Part shown: positions 45,987 through 54,961 of the stretch, piece after piece
Numbering within the stretch: the first letter of the stretch is position 1
Layout: every line of letters starts with the position of its first letter
Assembly: GCF_900232995.1 (NCBI RefSeq)
Contig: NZ_OCVX01000003.1
Coordinates: forward strand, 3,049,991 to 3,113,990
Length of the DNA: 64,000 bases
Direction: 5' to 3'
Source: Mycobacterium simulans
GTDB lineage: Bacteria > Actinomycetota > Actinomycetes > Mycobacteriales > Mycobacteriaceae
Notes under the pieces: generated by a model
What the model was told of the DNA's origin: nothing
Seen by the model: only the letters and a program-made list of their open reading frames with translations
The model's database searches: none
Position numbers and translations under genes: made by a program

Positions 45987-46276
45987 GCCGCAAGCGACGA
46001 CTCACTGAAGATGAATACGCCGAGATGGCTGCTGACTACAAGGCGCATCCACCGACCGCAGACGAGGTGCTTTCCATTGAGGTCAATCCTGCGTTTCTGC
46101 GCAAGGGCCGGCCACCAGGCAGGAGTGCGGCGAAAGGCAAGACGCCGCTAGTACCCGTGCGGTTGCCTGATCCGATTCGCGAAGAGTTGGTGCGTCGCGC
46201 TGAGGCGGAGGGTTCGTCTGCGTCGGAGTTGATTCGACGGGCCATCGTCGAGTACTTCGTACATCACCCGGCTTAA
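45983..46276 (+). CDS. Ribbon-helix-helix antitoxin-like protein
   Basis: A 97-aa protein. A conserved basic/acidic N-terminus (MSRKRRLTEDEYAEMAADY) precedes a Pro/Gly/Lys linker and a C-terminal RHH fold (PVRLPDPIREELVRRAEAEG, then SSASELIRRAIVEYF). Pairs of this type are common in mycobacteria, and the RHH protein normally both neutralises its partner and represses the operon. It overlaps the broken toxin-like frame by ATGA. Confidence 0.82.
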   Translation: MSRKRRLTEDEYAEMAADYKAHPPTADEVLSIEVNPAFLRKGRPPGRSAAKGKTPLVPVRLPDPIREELVRRAEAEGSSASELIRRAIVEYFVHHPA

Positions 46277-46372
46277 GGGTTTGCCAGTCCAGTTCCTGAT
46301 CTCGGCCGTGGTCAGTCCGCCTGCTGTCCGTCCACGAGGAAGAGTTTGACTTACTCGCCCGTCGTCGTTCGC

Positions 46373-47482
46373 TTACAGCTGGCCGGTGAATGCGCGGGAT
46401 TGGAGGGAGGCGAAAAGTACTTGGTTCTCAGCGATGGCTTGGAGTTCTCGGTTTTGGACGACGCTCAACGCCGTTATGCGAGACGCAAATTCCTGCTCCG
46501 CGGTAGTCCCGGGGCGTGGGATTCGGACGTTCCGTAGGGCTGATGTCTCAAGCCTCTTCGTCCCGTGGGCGGCCGTGCTGACCGATGCCAGTATCCGATT
46601 GTGCTGGACACTCAAAGCCGCCCGCAGAAAGGTTGGCTCTATAGAAACCCGAGGGAGAAGCGCCTTGAGGTCCTGATTGATGGTGCACGGCACGCGCACC
46701 ATCCCAATCGGAACCGTGTGTGCAAGAATCATTCCCCGAACAACAATCACAACGGTGTTTGCAGGAATCTGCTTCAAGCTCGTCGAATTCAGTACTTCTC
46801 TAGATAAGTGATCGATCGAATCCCAAAGGTCTTGGGTTTTGAGGTCTTTTGGGCTAAACCAAGGGAGGGGCCCCATCCACCAATCTGACTGCTTTTTCGA
46901 AGGTGTTCCGCCACTGTAGAAATCGACCAACTCACCAAGAGGTTCCGACCCAAAACGGTCTTCTGCTCCGGTGTCACCAAACATGTCCACGAAGAACGAA
47001 TCGCTCAGGTCGCTAAGGTGATCGAGGATTCGGCGTCGTTTAACGCGCAGCGAGTCAGCCTCGTCGAGGATTGCTGCGATCTGACATTGTTCGTCGAGCG
47101 GTGGCAGCGGAATGACAACGCCGCGCAGACTTTCCCGAGTAATCTGCGGTTGGGCGGTTCCTGTGATCGCACGTTGAAGCCTGTCTGGCGTCAGAGCATG
47201 AACTAAGAACCGAAGGTTTACTCGGGATTCATCCAAATCGTCGAGAGCCATCGCATTGCCGGTGACATAGCTCCGCGGAGGACAAACATTAATCGTTCCG
47301 CATGTCGCTCCGCGACAGGTTATAAGCACGGTTTCGCGTTCGTGGTTATAGGATATATACCAGCCGATTCGGCCATTCGCACCGTACACAGGATAACCAG
47401 ACGGAGTCAGGTCGCTTTGTGAGATAGTGGGCCATTGCCTGGGTCTGCAGAACTCTTCAAGTGCCGCGGTCGGCCAAGTCAT
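46373..47482 (-). CDS. hsdS: Type I restriction-modification specificity subunit
   Basis: A 369-aa HsdS with two target-recognition domains separated by conserved helical segments. The first domain is followed by VIPLPPLDEQCQIAAILDEADSLRVKRRRILDHL, the second begins at GELVDFYSGGTPSK, and the end is another helical repeat (IPRPGTTAEQEFASRITALS). It dictates the bipartite DNA target. The ATG overlaps the hsdM stop (ATGA). The site sequence cannot be predicted from this alone. Confidence 0.93.
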   Translation of the reverse strand: MTWPTAALEEFCRPRQWPTISQSDLTPSGYPVYGANGRIGWYISYNHERETVLITCRGATCGTINVCPPRSYVTGNAMALDDLDESRVNLRFLVHALTPDRLQRAITGTAQPQITRESLRGVVIPLPPLDEQCQIAAILDEADSLRVKRRRILDHLSDLSDSFFVDMFGDTGAEDRFGSEPLGELVDFYSGGTPSKKQSDWWMGPLPWFSPKDLKTQDLWDSIDHLSREVLNSTSLKQIPANTVVIVVRGMILAHTVPIGMVRVPCTINQDLKALLPRVSIEPTFLRAALSVQHNRILASVSTAAHGTKRLETSALRNVRIPRPGTTAEQEFASRITALSVVQNRELQAIAENQVLFASLQSRAFTGQL

Positions 47483-48936
47483 GACAGCAGCGCCCTCAGT
47501 TCGGCAAGGCTCTGGGCAATCTCGCATTCCAGCTTCTCGATGTCAGCGATGATCTCGAGCGGCGGACGATGTTCAATCTTGTTGTGGACGACGTCTTTGT
47601 AGCGATTGATCGACAGGTCATAGCTCTGGGTGACGATGTCGTCCTGAGGAACACAGAATGACCGTTCAGCGCGCGCTCGTTTGCGCTCCGAAGTCGTCCG
47701 CGCCTCCCATCGTGACAGCACATCCGGCAAGTCATTGGTCTCGATCGGATTGCGCTTGTCGTCGAGTGAAAACCCGTCGGCCTGGACGTCGTAGAACCAA
47801 ACATAGTCTGTGCCACCGGAATTCGTCTTGGTGAACAAGATAATCGCGGTTGACACACCGGCGTACGGCTTGAAGACACCCGACGGCAGCTTGACGATGC
47901 CGTCGAGCTTCTGATCCTCGACAAGGATGCGGCGAAGATCCTTGTGCGCCTTGGACGAACCGAAAAGCACCCCCTCGGGCACGATGACCGCAGCGCGCCC
48001 GCCGGGCTTCAGTAGCTTGAGAAACAGTGCCAGGAACAGCAATTCGGTCTTCTTGGTCTTGACGACGCGCTGCAGATCCTTGGAGGTCGACTCGTAGTCA
48101 AGCGAGCCGGCGAACGGCGGGTTGGCGAGGATCAGCGTGTACTTCTCGGCGTCCTCACTAGCGCCTTCCGAGAGCGAGTCGCGGTAGCGAATGTCCGGCG
48201 ACTCGACCCCGTGCAGCAGCATGTTCATGCTGCCGATGCGCAGCATGGTGGAGTCAAAGTCGTAGCCGTGAAACATGCTGGCGTGGAAGTGGCGTCGCTG
48301 CTCGGCGTCGGTCATGACGCTCGGGTGACGGTCGCGGACATACTCGGCCGCGGCGACGAGGAATCCCGCGGTGCCGCAGGCCGGGTCGCAGATCTCGTCG
48401 CTCGGCCGTGGTGCCGTCATCTCGACCATGAGCTTGATGATGTGCCGCGGCGTGCGGAACTGCCCGTTGACCCCGGCACTGGCGATCTTCGACAGCAAAT
48501 ATTCGTAGAGGTCGCCATTGGTGTCCCTGTCGGCCATCGGGATGGCGTCAAGCATGTCCACTACGCGCGATAACAGCTGCGGCGTCGGAATAGTGAAGCG
48601 GGCGTCCTTCATGTGCACCGAATACGTCGAGCCGTCGCCGCCGAGGGTGCGCAAGAACGGGAACACCTCGTCGGCGACGGTCTTATGCATCAGCGTGGGC
48701 TCTTCGTGTTTGAACCTGGACCACCGCAGGTGCTGCTGATCTGGCCGGAAGATGATGCCTTCCTTGGTGCCGGCCTTCCGGGCCTTGTTCTCCGCCAGCG
48801 TGTTCAGATCGTCGAGGCGGCGGATGAACAGCAGGTAGGTGATCTGCTCGATCACCTCCAACGGATTGGAGATGCCGCCGGACCAGAACGCGTCCCAGAC
48901 GCGGTCGACCTTGTTCTTGAGTTCACCGGTGATCAC
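47479..48936 (-). CDS. hsdM: Type I DNA methyltransferase (N6-adenine), M subunit
   Basis: A 485-aa HsdM. Visible are an N-terminal helical domain (VWDAFWSGGISNPLEVIEQI), the SAM motif DPACGTAGFL (184-193) and catalytic NPPF (272-275) of gamma-class adenine methyltransferases. I start at a GTG preceded by GGTGGGA; the frame continues upstream to 49392 but is antisense to the ferredoxin gene there. First gene of hsdMS. Confidence 0.94.
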   Translation of the reverse strand: MITGELKNKVDRVWDAFWSGGISNPLEVIEQITYLLFIRRLDDLNTLAENKARKAGTKEGIIFRPDQQHLRWSRFKHEEPTLMHKTVADEVFPFLRTLGGDGSTYSVHMKDARFTIPTPQLLSRVVDMLDAIPMADRDTNGDLYEYLLSKIASAGVNGQFRTPRHIIKLMVEMTAPRPSDEICDPACGTAGFLVAAAEYVRDRHPSVMTDAEQRRHFHASMFHGYDFDSTMLRIGSMNMLLHGVESPDIRYRDSLSEGASEDAEKYTLILANPPFAGSLDYESTSKDLQRVVKTKKTELLFLALFLKLLKPGGRAAVIVPEGVLFGSSKAHKDLRRILVEDQKLDGIVKLPSGVFKPYAGVSTAIILFTKTNSGGTDYVWFYDVQADGFSLDDKRNPIETNDLPDVLSRWEARTTSERKRARAERSFCVPQDDIVTQSYDLSINRYKDVVHNKIEHRPPLEIIADIEKLECEIAQSLAELRALLS

Positions 48937-49150
48937 TGCTGTCCCACCCGCCTGTGGTCGTCGGAAGCTGACCAGCACTCTATACAGCGCGATACCGACA
49001 GATCCGTGACTTTGAAAATGACGCGCTGGCTTGGTGGGGGTCGCCGCTTGCCAGCTCATCGAGGTGTCGGCAACAGATCCCAACATGGCGGTCATGGAAG
49101 CCAACCGCCGATAAGGGGGTATACCGATACAGCGAAGGAAGGAGCAGCTG

Positions 49151-49342
49151 ATGCGCGTGAAAGTGGACCCCGACCTGTGTGAGGCCAACGGGTTCTGCGA
49201 ATCGATTGCCGCGGACATTTTCGAGTTGGGCGACGAGGACGTGGTGCAGATTGCCGACGGCCCGGTGCCGCCGGGCCGGGAGATCGACGTCCGCGCGGCG
49301 GTGGAGCAATGCCCGCGGGCTGCGCTGCGGATCGTCGACTGA
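49151..49342 (+). CDS. Small 3Fe-4S ferredoxin (P450-partner type)
   Basis: A 63-aa ferredoxin with three cluster Cys (Cys10, Cys16, Cys54 in EQCPRAAL) and no fourth, as in mycobacterial 3Fe-4S ferredoxins that donate electrons to P450s. The ATG follows AAGGAAGGAGCAGCTG. No P450 is adjacent; the nearest downstream oxidases are Rieske oxygenases. An 8-bp palindrome GGTATACC lies 26 bp upstream of the ATG. A short hairpin follows the gene. Confidence 0.9.
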   Translation: MRVKVDPDLCEANGFCESIAADIFELGDEDVVQIADGPVPPGREIDVRAAVEQCPRAALRIVD

Positions 49343-49386
49343 GCCGGATCGCGCCGCATCGTTGGGCGACTGTGAATCCTACGACG

Positions 49387-49412
49387 AGACACGCCGATGG
49401 GCCGTCGTGTCT
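49387..49412 (+). terminator. Possible terminator hairpin after the ferredoxin gene
   Basis: Arms AGACACG and CGTGTCT (7 bp) with a 12-nt loop lie 45 bp after the ferredoxin stop, followed by TTCGCTCT and not a clean U run. A second GC-only palindromic tract follows at about 49420-49445. Confidence 0.4.
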
Positions 49413-49464
49413 TTCGCTCTCGGCGCCGCGGCGCCGCGGCGCAGCCGCGTTGACCTTCAATGCT

Positions 49465-49481
49465 TAAGATAGTAAAAATAG
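49465..49481. promoter_or_regulatory. Shared operator, site C (Rieske oxygenase operon promoter)
   Basis: TAAGATAGTAAAAATAG lies 25 bp upstream of the first Rieske gene. It matches site A at 15 of 17 positions although 13.7 kb and the whole restriction island lie between them. Confidence 0.65.
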
Positions 49482-49506
49482 GCCTAGCAGTCGAACCGGA
49501 GAGCTC

Positions 49507-50622
49507 GTGACGAATACCATGTCAGACCCCGCCAGCGATCCGTCGGAACGGGAGTTCGGGCCCAGCGGCATTGCGCTGTCGACGTACCGGTTCCCAACGG
49601 GATGGTTCATCGTCGCGTTCGCTAACGAGCTGGCCGCCGGGGACGTCAAGCGCGTTCACTACTTCGGGCAGGAGCTGGTGCTGTTCCGAACCGCGTCCGG
49701 CAAGGTGCATGTGCTGGACGCCTATTGTCAGCACCTCGGCGCCAACCTGGGTGTTGGCGGCACGGTAGAAGGCGAAGAAATCATCTGCCCCTGGCATGGC
49801 TGGCATTGGCGTGGCGACGGCACCAATGCGCTGATCCCGTACAGCAAGATCGGCTGCAAGAACAACGTCCGCATCCGCACCTACCCGACCGTGGAGTGGT
49901 ACGGGTTCATTCTGGCGTGGCATGAGCGCCACGGCCGGGCGCCATACTGGCAACCGCCGGTGCTGCCAGAGCTGGAGACCAACGAGTACTACCCGCTGCA
50001 CCCGCACACCCAGATGCTCAACCGCGTCAAAGTGCACCCGCAGATGATCATCGAGAACGCCGCCGACCCGTACCACGTTCAGTACGTGCACAAGGCCGCC
50101 AACCCCGCCAACACCGCCTCCTTCGAGGTCTCCGGCTACCACCTCCATGCGACGGTCAACGCCAATTTCGGCGGCGGCCGGGCAAAGACGTGGTTGACGC
50201 CCAATGGTCCGGTCGACGCCAAGATCGTCTACGACAACTACTCGCTGGGGCTGGGAATCGTCCGGTTTCCAAGCGATTTGGTGGCCACCTGCCAGGTCAC
50301 CGGACAGACGCCGGTCGACGAGGACTACACCGACTACTTCTACACCCAGGCTTCGATTCGCGAGCCCGGCGACACCGGTGACGTGCCTACAGGTCGCGCC
50401 GCCAAGTTTCTGGCACTGCAGCAAGAGGTCATCAAACAGGACTTCTTCACCTGGGAGAACATGAAATACCTGGAGAAGCCGAACCTGGCGCCCGAAGAGG
50501 CGCGCGACTATGCGGCCCTGCGTCGCTGGGCGCACCGCTTCTACCCGGGTGAGCAACCTTCGTCCAACGACTTCGGCTACACGGCGGAGGGCGAGCCCGA
50601 CCCAGCCGCTGCGGGAGCGTGA
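49507..50622 (+). CDS. Rieske non-heme iron oxygenase (KshA-like)
   Basis: A 371-aa oxygenase component. The Rieske cluster is C74-x-H76 / C94-x2-H97 (CQHLG, CPWHGWHW), and the mononuclear iron site includes NAADPYHVQYVH with His190 and His195. The compact length and motif spacing resemble 3-ketosteroid 9-alpha-hydroxylase KshA. It hydroxylates a ring carbon using electrons from a separate reductase not encoded here. The GTG start follows CGGAGAG. First gene of a five-gene rightward operon. Confidence 0.92.
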   Translation: MTNTMSDPASDPSEREFGPSGIALSTYRFPTGWFIVAFANELAAGDVKRVHYFGQELVLFRTASGKVHVLDAYCQHLGANLGVGGTVEGEEIICPWHGWHWRGDGTNALIPYSKIGCKNNVRIRTYPTVEWYGFILAWHERHGRAPYWQPPVLPELETNEYYPLHPHTQMLNRVKVHPQMIIENAADPYHVQYVHKAANPANTASFEVSGYHLHATVNANFGGGRAKTWLTPNGPVDAKIVYDNYSLGLGIVRFPSDLVATCQVTGQTPVDEDYTDYFYTQASIREPGDTGDVPTGRAAKFLALQQEVIKQDFFTWENMKYLEKPNLAPEEARDYAALRRWAHRFYPGEQPSSNDFGYTAEGEPDPAAAGA

Positions 50623-52178
50623 TGAGCGGGCCCTTGGGTCCTTCCGATTTCGGCGTTGATCGTTTCACCGTGCCAGCTGTGCTGGATCGCCGGGCCGAGC
50701 AGTATCCCGACCGGGTGATGATGTCGGTTGCCGGCACCGAGGTCACCTTCGAGCAGATGCGGCAACGATCCTGCGCGGCGGCCAACGTGCTGGCCGATCT
50801 CGGTGTCGGCCGGGGCGATGGTGTGGCGCTATTCACCGGGACATGTCCGGAATGGATCTACTTCTGGCTGGGCGCGGCACGGATCGGCGCGGTGAGCGCT
50901 GCGGTGAATGCGGCGAACAAGGGCGACTTTCTCTTGCACAACCTGCGGTTGTCGCAGGCCAAGGTGATCCTGACCGACGCCGAGCGGCACGCCCGCGTCG
51001 AGGAGGTTGTCGAACGATTGCATCCCGTGAGCGTCGTTGCGGTGGAGGATGTTTCGCTCAACGACGCCCTCATGCATGAGTCTGTCCCGATGAATGCCGG
51101 TGAGGTGGGCGCGCTGTTCTTCACCTCGGGCACCACCGGACCGTCGAAAGCGGTTGCCACGTCCTGGCATTACCTATTCACCGTCGCCGCGACCGTCGCC
51201 TCGGCCTGGGAATTCGGCCCGGAGGAGGTGTTGTGGACCGCGATGCCGCTATTCCACCTGAGCGCGGCGCCCAGCGTGCTGGCGCCGATGCTGGTCGGCG
51301 GAACTACCGTGCTGGCGGCCACTTTTCATCCCAGCGAGGTGTGGGACGACGTGCGCGCTCACGGTGCTATCGGCTTCGCCGGTGCCGGCGCGATGGTATC
51401 GATGCTGCAGAACCTGCCCGTGGATCCGCGTGACGCACAGTTACGGTTGCGGTTCATCTCCGCGGCACCCATCGACGCGAATTCCTACCACGCCATCGAG
51501 AAGCGCTACAACTGCCGCATCGTCACGATGTATGGAATGACCGAGGCGTTTCCCCTTGCGGTCAAAGGCGTTGCCGACGAGGGGGTTCCGGGAACGTCGG
51601 GGCGGCCCAACCCGAATTTCGACGTGCGCATCATCGACGAGACCGGCGCCGAGTTACCGGTCGGGGCGGTCGGGGAGATCACCTGCCGGCCGAGGTATCC
51701 GCATGTGATGAGCGAAGGTTACGTGGGTCGCGATTTGCTGGTGGAGGCCCATGAACAGTGGTTTCACACTGGTGATTTGGGCCGGCTCGATAGCGGCCAA
51801 AACCTGACGTATGTGGACCGCGTGAAGGATTCGCTGCGCCGGCGCGGTGAGAATGTCTCCTCGGTGGAAGTCGAGACCGTCGCCATGGGCCATCCGGCGG
51901 TGGCCGAAGCCGCGGCCGTCGGAGTCCCCAGCGAATTGGGTGAGGATGACATCCTGCTAATCGTGACGTTGCGCCCAGGGGCCGCTTTGGATTGCACGGA
52001 GCTGCTTGACCATTGCGCGGCTCGGATGCCCTACTTCTGCGTGCCCAGATTCGTCGAGGCGGTCGATGAACTCCCGAAGAACGGCATCGGACGGATACGC
52101 AAAGATGTCCTGCGGGCTCGAGGTTTACGCCCGGGCGCATGGGACCGTGAAAGCCACGGATACAAAGTTAGCCGGTGA
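50622..52178 (+). CDS. Acyl-CoA ligase (AMP-binding family)
   Basis: A 518-aa adenylate-forming ligase with ALFFTSGTTGPSKAVATSW, YGMTEAFPLAVKG, FHTGDLGRLDSGQNLTYVDRVKDSLRRRGENVSS and a C-terminal PKNGIGRIRKD lysine. It resembles crotonobetaine/carnitine-CoA-ligase-type enzymes. The ATG overlaps the Rieske stop as TGATG; a GTG one codon earlier is possible. It activates a carboxylic acid of the degraded substrate. Confidence 0.9.
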   Translation: MSGPLGPSDFGVDRFTVPAVLDRRAEQYPDRVMMSVAGTEVTFEQMRQRSCAAANVLADLGVGRGDGVALFTGTCPEWIYFWLGAARIGAVSAAVNAANKGDFLLHNLRLSQAKVILTDAERHARVEEVVERLHPVSVVAVEDVSLNDALMHESVPMNAGEVGALFFTSGTTGPSKAVATSWHYLFTVAATVASAWEFGPEEVLWTAMPLFHLSAAPSVLAPMLVGGTTVLAATFHPSEVWDDVRAHGAIGFAGAGAMVSMLQNLPVDPRDAQLRLRFISAAPIDANSYHAIEKRYNCRIVTMYGMTEAFPLAVKGVADEGVPGTSGRPNPNFDVRIIDETGAELPVGAVGEITCRPRYPHVMSEGYVGRDLLVEAHEQWFHTGDLGRLDSGQNLTYVDRVKDSLRRRGENVSSVEVETVAMGHPAVAEAAAVGVPSELGEDDILLIVTLRPGAALDCTELLDHCAARMPYFCVPRFVEAVDELPKNGIGRIRKDVLRARGLRPGAWDRESHGYKVSR

Positions 52179-52219
52179 GTTAGTGTTTCCTCAGGTCCAA
52201 GGAAAGCTGGAGAGCAAGT

Positions 52220-52645
52220 ATGACCATGACCTATCAGGAGCAGCAGATGCTGCAGGCCGCGACGGGACGCGCTGCCATCCTGGATCTGACCGCGCGGCAC
52301 AATCGGGCCTACTCCGACGGCGATCGTGACGCTTGGGTCGCGACCTTTCGTCATTCCGGCGCCAGCTATACCCGTGATGGCGAGACGTTCACCGACCTGC
52401 GCGCAGCCTTCGACGGCGGTGACGCACAACGGCTGGTCAGCCTCGACCACGAGATCCACGTCGATGGGGTCAACGCGACCCAGCGCTGTGTCGTCGTGCT
52501 GTTCGCCGCCGTGAATCGCGAGACCACATTGCGGGCCACCGGCACAGTTCAGGATCGACTGATCTACGAACGTGGCGGCTGGTACTTCACTTCCCGCGTG
52601 CTCGAATGGGATTCGGTACCCAGCCGCCACCGGCTCGTCATGTAA
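52220..52645 (+). CDS. SnoaL/NTF2-like protein
   Basis: A 141-aa alpha+beta barrel protein. The N-terminal helix LDLTARHNRAYSDGDRDAWVATF with its buried Asp/His positions and late VQDRLIYERGGWYFTSRVLEW are typical of SnoaL-like dehydratases, isomerases and hydroxylases. The ATG follows GGAGAG. It lies 41 bp after the ligase gene. The exact reaction is unknown; a ketosteroid-isomerase-like or dehydratase role is conceivable. Confidence 0.85.
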   Translation: MTMTYQEQQMLQAATGRAAILDLTARHNRAYSDGDRDAWVATFRHSGASYTRDGETFTDLRAAFDGGDAQRLVSLDHEIHVDGVNATQRCVVVLFAAVNRETTLRATGTVQDRLIYERGGWYFTSRVLEWDSVPSRHRLVM

Positions 52646-52647
52646 GC

Positions 52648-53166
52648 GTGAGCCACCAACTGACCTTCGGTACCTATGAGGACGCGCTGGCGATGGTCGG
52701 CGCGGCGAGCGAACCGCGGACCGCGGGGACGGCGGTCAGCGCCGCGCGCATTCAGTTGTTCGCCGCGATGGTCCGCGACGGTAATCGTTCGTATTGGGAC
52801 GCCGATTACGCCCGGCAACGATGGGGGGGTTTGCTGGCCCCGCCGGCGCTGCTCATGGGCTGGTTGGTGCCTCCGCCGTGGCAACCCGGGGGAAGGGTAC
52901 CGGCGGCGTCGCTTGCATTGCGAGTGCCGCTACCGGGCACCACGTTCATCAACGCGGCCAACGATGTCGAGTTCCTGCTACCCATCGTCGAAGGCGATTG
53001 GCTCACCGTTGTCGAGGAGCTGGTGTCGGTGTCGCCGGAAAAGCAGACCCGGCTGGGTGTCGGTCATTTCATCCAGACGCTGGAGACCTATCGGCGCCAA
53101 GACGGCGCGGTAGTGGCCATCAATCGAAATACCTTGTTCCGCTTCACTCCTGGAGCTCCGCCGTGA
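52648..53166 (+). CDS. Hotdog dehydratase subunit (FAS1-like/MaoC N-terminal type)
   Basis: A 172-aa single-hotdog protein. It resembles the N-terminal MaoC-like domain subunits (as ChsH1) that pair with a second hotdog chain to hydrate enoyl-CoA esters: LTFGTYEDALAMVGA, YARQRWGGLLAPPALLMGW and ANDVEFLLPIVEGDWLTVVEEL. The GTG start lies two bases after the previous stop. The stop overlaps the next start (GTGA), supporting a heteromer. Confidence 0.82.
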   Translation: MSHQLTFGTYEDALAMVGAASEPRTAGTAVSAARIQLFAAMVRDGNRSYWDADYARQRWGGLLAPPALLMGWLVPPPWQPGGRVPAASLALRVPLPGTTFINAANDVEFLLPIVEGDWLTVVEELVSVSPEKQTRLGVGHFIQTLETYRRQDGAVVAINRNTLFRFTPGAPP

Positions 53167-53609
53167 CTACCTCGGATCTGGACTGGAACACGATAAGCGT
53201 TCCCGTCGACCTGCCAGAGGTCGTCGACGAGATCAGCTACCAACGGGTGGTGGAGAACTCCGGTGCGACCTGGGACTATTTTCCTGGGCATTTCGATCCG
53301 GTCTACGCTCAAAGTCAGGGCAATCCAACGATTTACGTGAACACCATGCACTTGGCCGGATTCGCCGACCGCGTCGCGACCGACTGGGCGGGTGCGGGCG
53401 CTCGTGTGGTGCGCCGCTCGATGCGGTTGGTCGGCTCGATCTATGCGGGCGACACGATGATCGGTCGCGGGCGCGCGGTGGCGAAGCGATGTGATACCAC
53501 GGTCGACCCGCCGCGTTATCTGGTTGACATTCAGATCGAGGTGACCAACCAGCACGGCGCACTGTGTTGTCCGGTCGAGATCACCCTGCAGATGCCGAGA
53601 ATCCCTTGA
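53163..53609 (+). CDS. MaoC-like hydratase/dehydratase subunit
   Basis: A 148-aa hotdog protein. The segment YFPGHFDPVYAQSQGNPTIYVNTMHLAGFADRVATDWAG aligns with the hydratase-2 motif region, and GSIYAGDTMIGRGRAVAK is the usual MaoC strand. The C-terminus ITLQMPRIP is repeated almost exactly 1.4 kb downstream as a remnant. It probably forms the active hydratase with the preceding subunit. The GTG start overlaps its neighbour. Confidence 0.85.
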   Translation: MTTSDLDWNTISVPVDLPEVVDEISYQRVVENSGATWDYFPGHFDPVYAQSQGNPTIYVNTMHLAGFADRVATDWAGAGARVVRRSMRLVGSIYAGDTMIGRGRAVAKRCDTTVDPPRYLVDIQIEVTNQHGALCCPVEITLQMPRIP

Positions 53610-53685
53610 GCGTTGGCATCTTTCCCTTGCACACCACCGCCTGCAACTGCTGATGTCGAGCTGGTACATGTTGATCCCGGTAGGT
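53576..53685. repeat. Duplicated maoC/aldehyde-dehydrogenase 3' ends, copy 1 (with 73-bp deletion)
   Basis: It matches 54962-55144. The first 73 bp (end of the dehydratase gene plus the start of the opposing ALDH tail) differ at 6 positions by my count. Then 73 bp present in copy 2 are missing, and the last ~36 bp match again. The minus strand encodes a truncated ALDH C-terminus. Confidence 0.85.
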
Positions 53686-53745
53686 TAGAACGGTACAGTG
53701 GCGTCATCCTTGACCCGTCGTCCAAGGGCCGCTATTAATTGCGGC

Positions 53746-54792
53746 ATGGGAATCTGGTGGCGGGTGGTCGCGTTGATCTGCGCCGGTGCTCTCGCGGTCG
53801 GTTGTGGGGGCACCTCGTCGAACGCGCCACCGACCAATACCGCCGCCGGCGCCGTCAATGTCAAGGCCGAAAACGTCACCGCCATCCGCATGCTGCAAGA
53901 AGCCATCGACAACAGGTACTCGTACCGAGACCGACTCGGTCTGGACTGGACGGCGCTATTCAAGAACGCGCAGACTGATCTCGAAACAGCCAGCACACCA
54001 CAGGAATTCGCAGAGCGCGCGGCGAAGTTGCTCATTTCTGCCAAGGACGTTCACATTTGGCTCGACGTCGCTGGCGGCCAACGGGTAGGGACCCAACTGC
54101 CGCCAAGGGACGTCAATTTCAACAAGGACGTCTTGCGAACAATCGTCCGTGACGTCAAGCGGTACGGCGCCTGCATGGCAAGTGGGCGAATCGCCGACAA
54201 CATCGGCTATGTGCTGATTGACAGTTGGACACAGGAGCGTTGTGGGCTCGTCGACACCGAATTTCCAAAGGTCATTGCGGATATGACTAATTCGAGCGGG
54301 CTGGTGCTCGACGTCCGACCGAATACTGGCGGTGATGAGCAGATTGCGCGCAGTGTCGCCCAATACTTCACCGACGGCCCAGTGATCTACGCCAAGCGCG
54401 AAATGCGTGATGCACACGCGCCGAGCGGCTTTACTCCGAAGGAGGATATCGTGCTGACGCCCGCCCAGGGCATCGTGGCATACCACAAGCCTACGGTCGC
54501 GCTGACCGGACCGGTGAACATGAGCAGCAACGAAGCATTTTTGCTCATGATGCGCGCTGCTGGCGTAAAACTGGTGGGGGAGAAGACGCTTGGGGCATCG
54601 GGGAACCCGCAACCAGTCGAACTGGGCAACGCCGTGACGGTGTACCTGCCGTCGTGGCGCGCCTACCAGGCCGACGGAAGTCCGCTCGAAGGGGTTGGCA
54701 TCACTCCGGATGTCGAGGTCAGGACGACCGCCGAGGATCTCAAGGCCAAGGATCCGGTGATCGACGCCGCGGTTGCGGTCGTCGGGGGGTGA
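53746..54792 (+). CDS. S41-peptidase-like lipoprotein
   Basis: A 348-aa secreted protein. The signal MGIWWRVVALICAGALAVGC ends in a lipobox-like AVGC, giving a lipid-anchored Cys followed by a Ser/Pro/Thr-rich stretch. The rest resembles the tail-specific protease/S41 fold: IGYVLIDSW, SGLVLDVRPNTGGDEQIARSVAQYF and NMSSNEAFLLMM (nucleophile region), then VGEKTLGASG. I use the ATG at the signal peptide; a GTG at 53698 would add 16 residues. It is flanked by duplicated sequence and is functionally unlike its neighbours, which suggests insertion. Confidence 0.82.
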   Translation: MGIWWRVVALICAGALAVGCGGTSSNAPPTNTAAGAVNVKAENVTAIRMLQEAIDNRYSYRDRLGLDWTALFKNAQTDLETASTPQEFAERAAKLLISAKDVHIWLDVAGGQRVGTQLPPRDVNFNKDVLRTIVRDVKRYGACMASGRIADNIGYVLIDSWTQERCGLVDTEFPKVIADMTNSSGLVLDVRPNTGGDEQIARSVAQYFTDGPVIYAKREMRDAHAPSGFTPKEDIVLTPAQGIVAYHKPTVALTGPVNMSSNEAFLLMMRAAGVKLVGEKTLGASGNPQPVELGNAVTVYLPSWRAYQADGSPLEGVGITPDVEVRTTAEDLKAKDPVIDAAVAVVGG

Positions 54793-54961
54793 TGTGGCTC
54801 TACCCGAAACACGAGTCATCACGACCCGACGGGACACGCCACGGGTCACGGTTGCCGTCGGTGGTGCGTCGCAATCTCAGACCACCTTGTACCCGAACGG
54901 TTCGGTGTTGCGACGACCCATTTGAACCTGGCAATCAGCTTGGGCACTGTGCGGTCGGGTA

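Noticed and set aside
49420..49447. GC-only palindromic tract as a replication origin or CRISPR remnant
   Set aside because: It is a short GGCGCC/CCGCGG run with no spacers or iterons; at most part of a terminator region.
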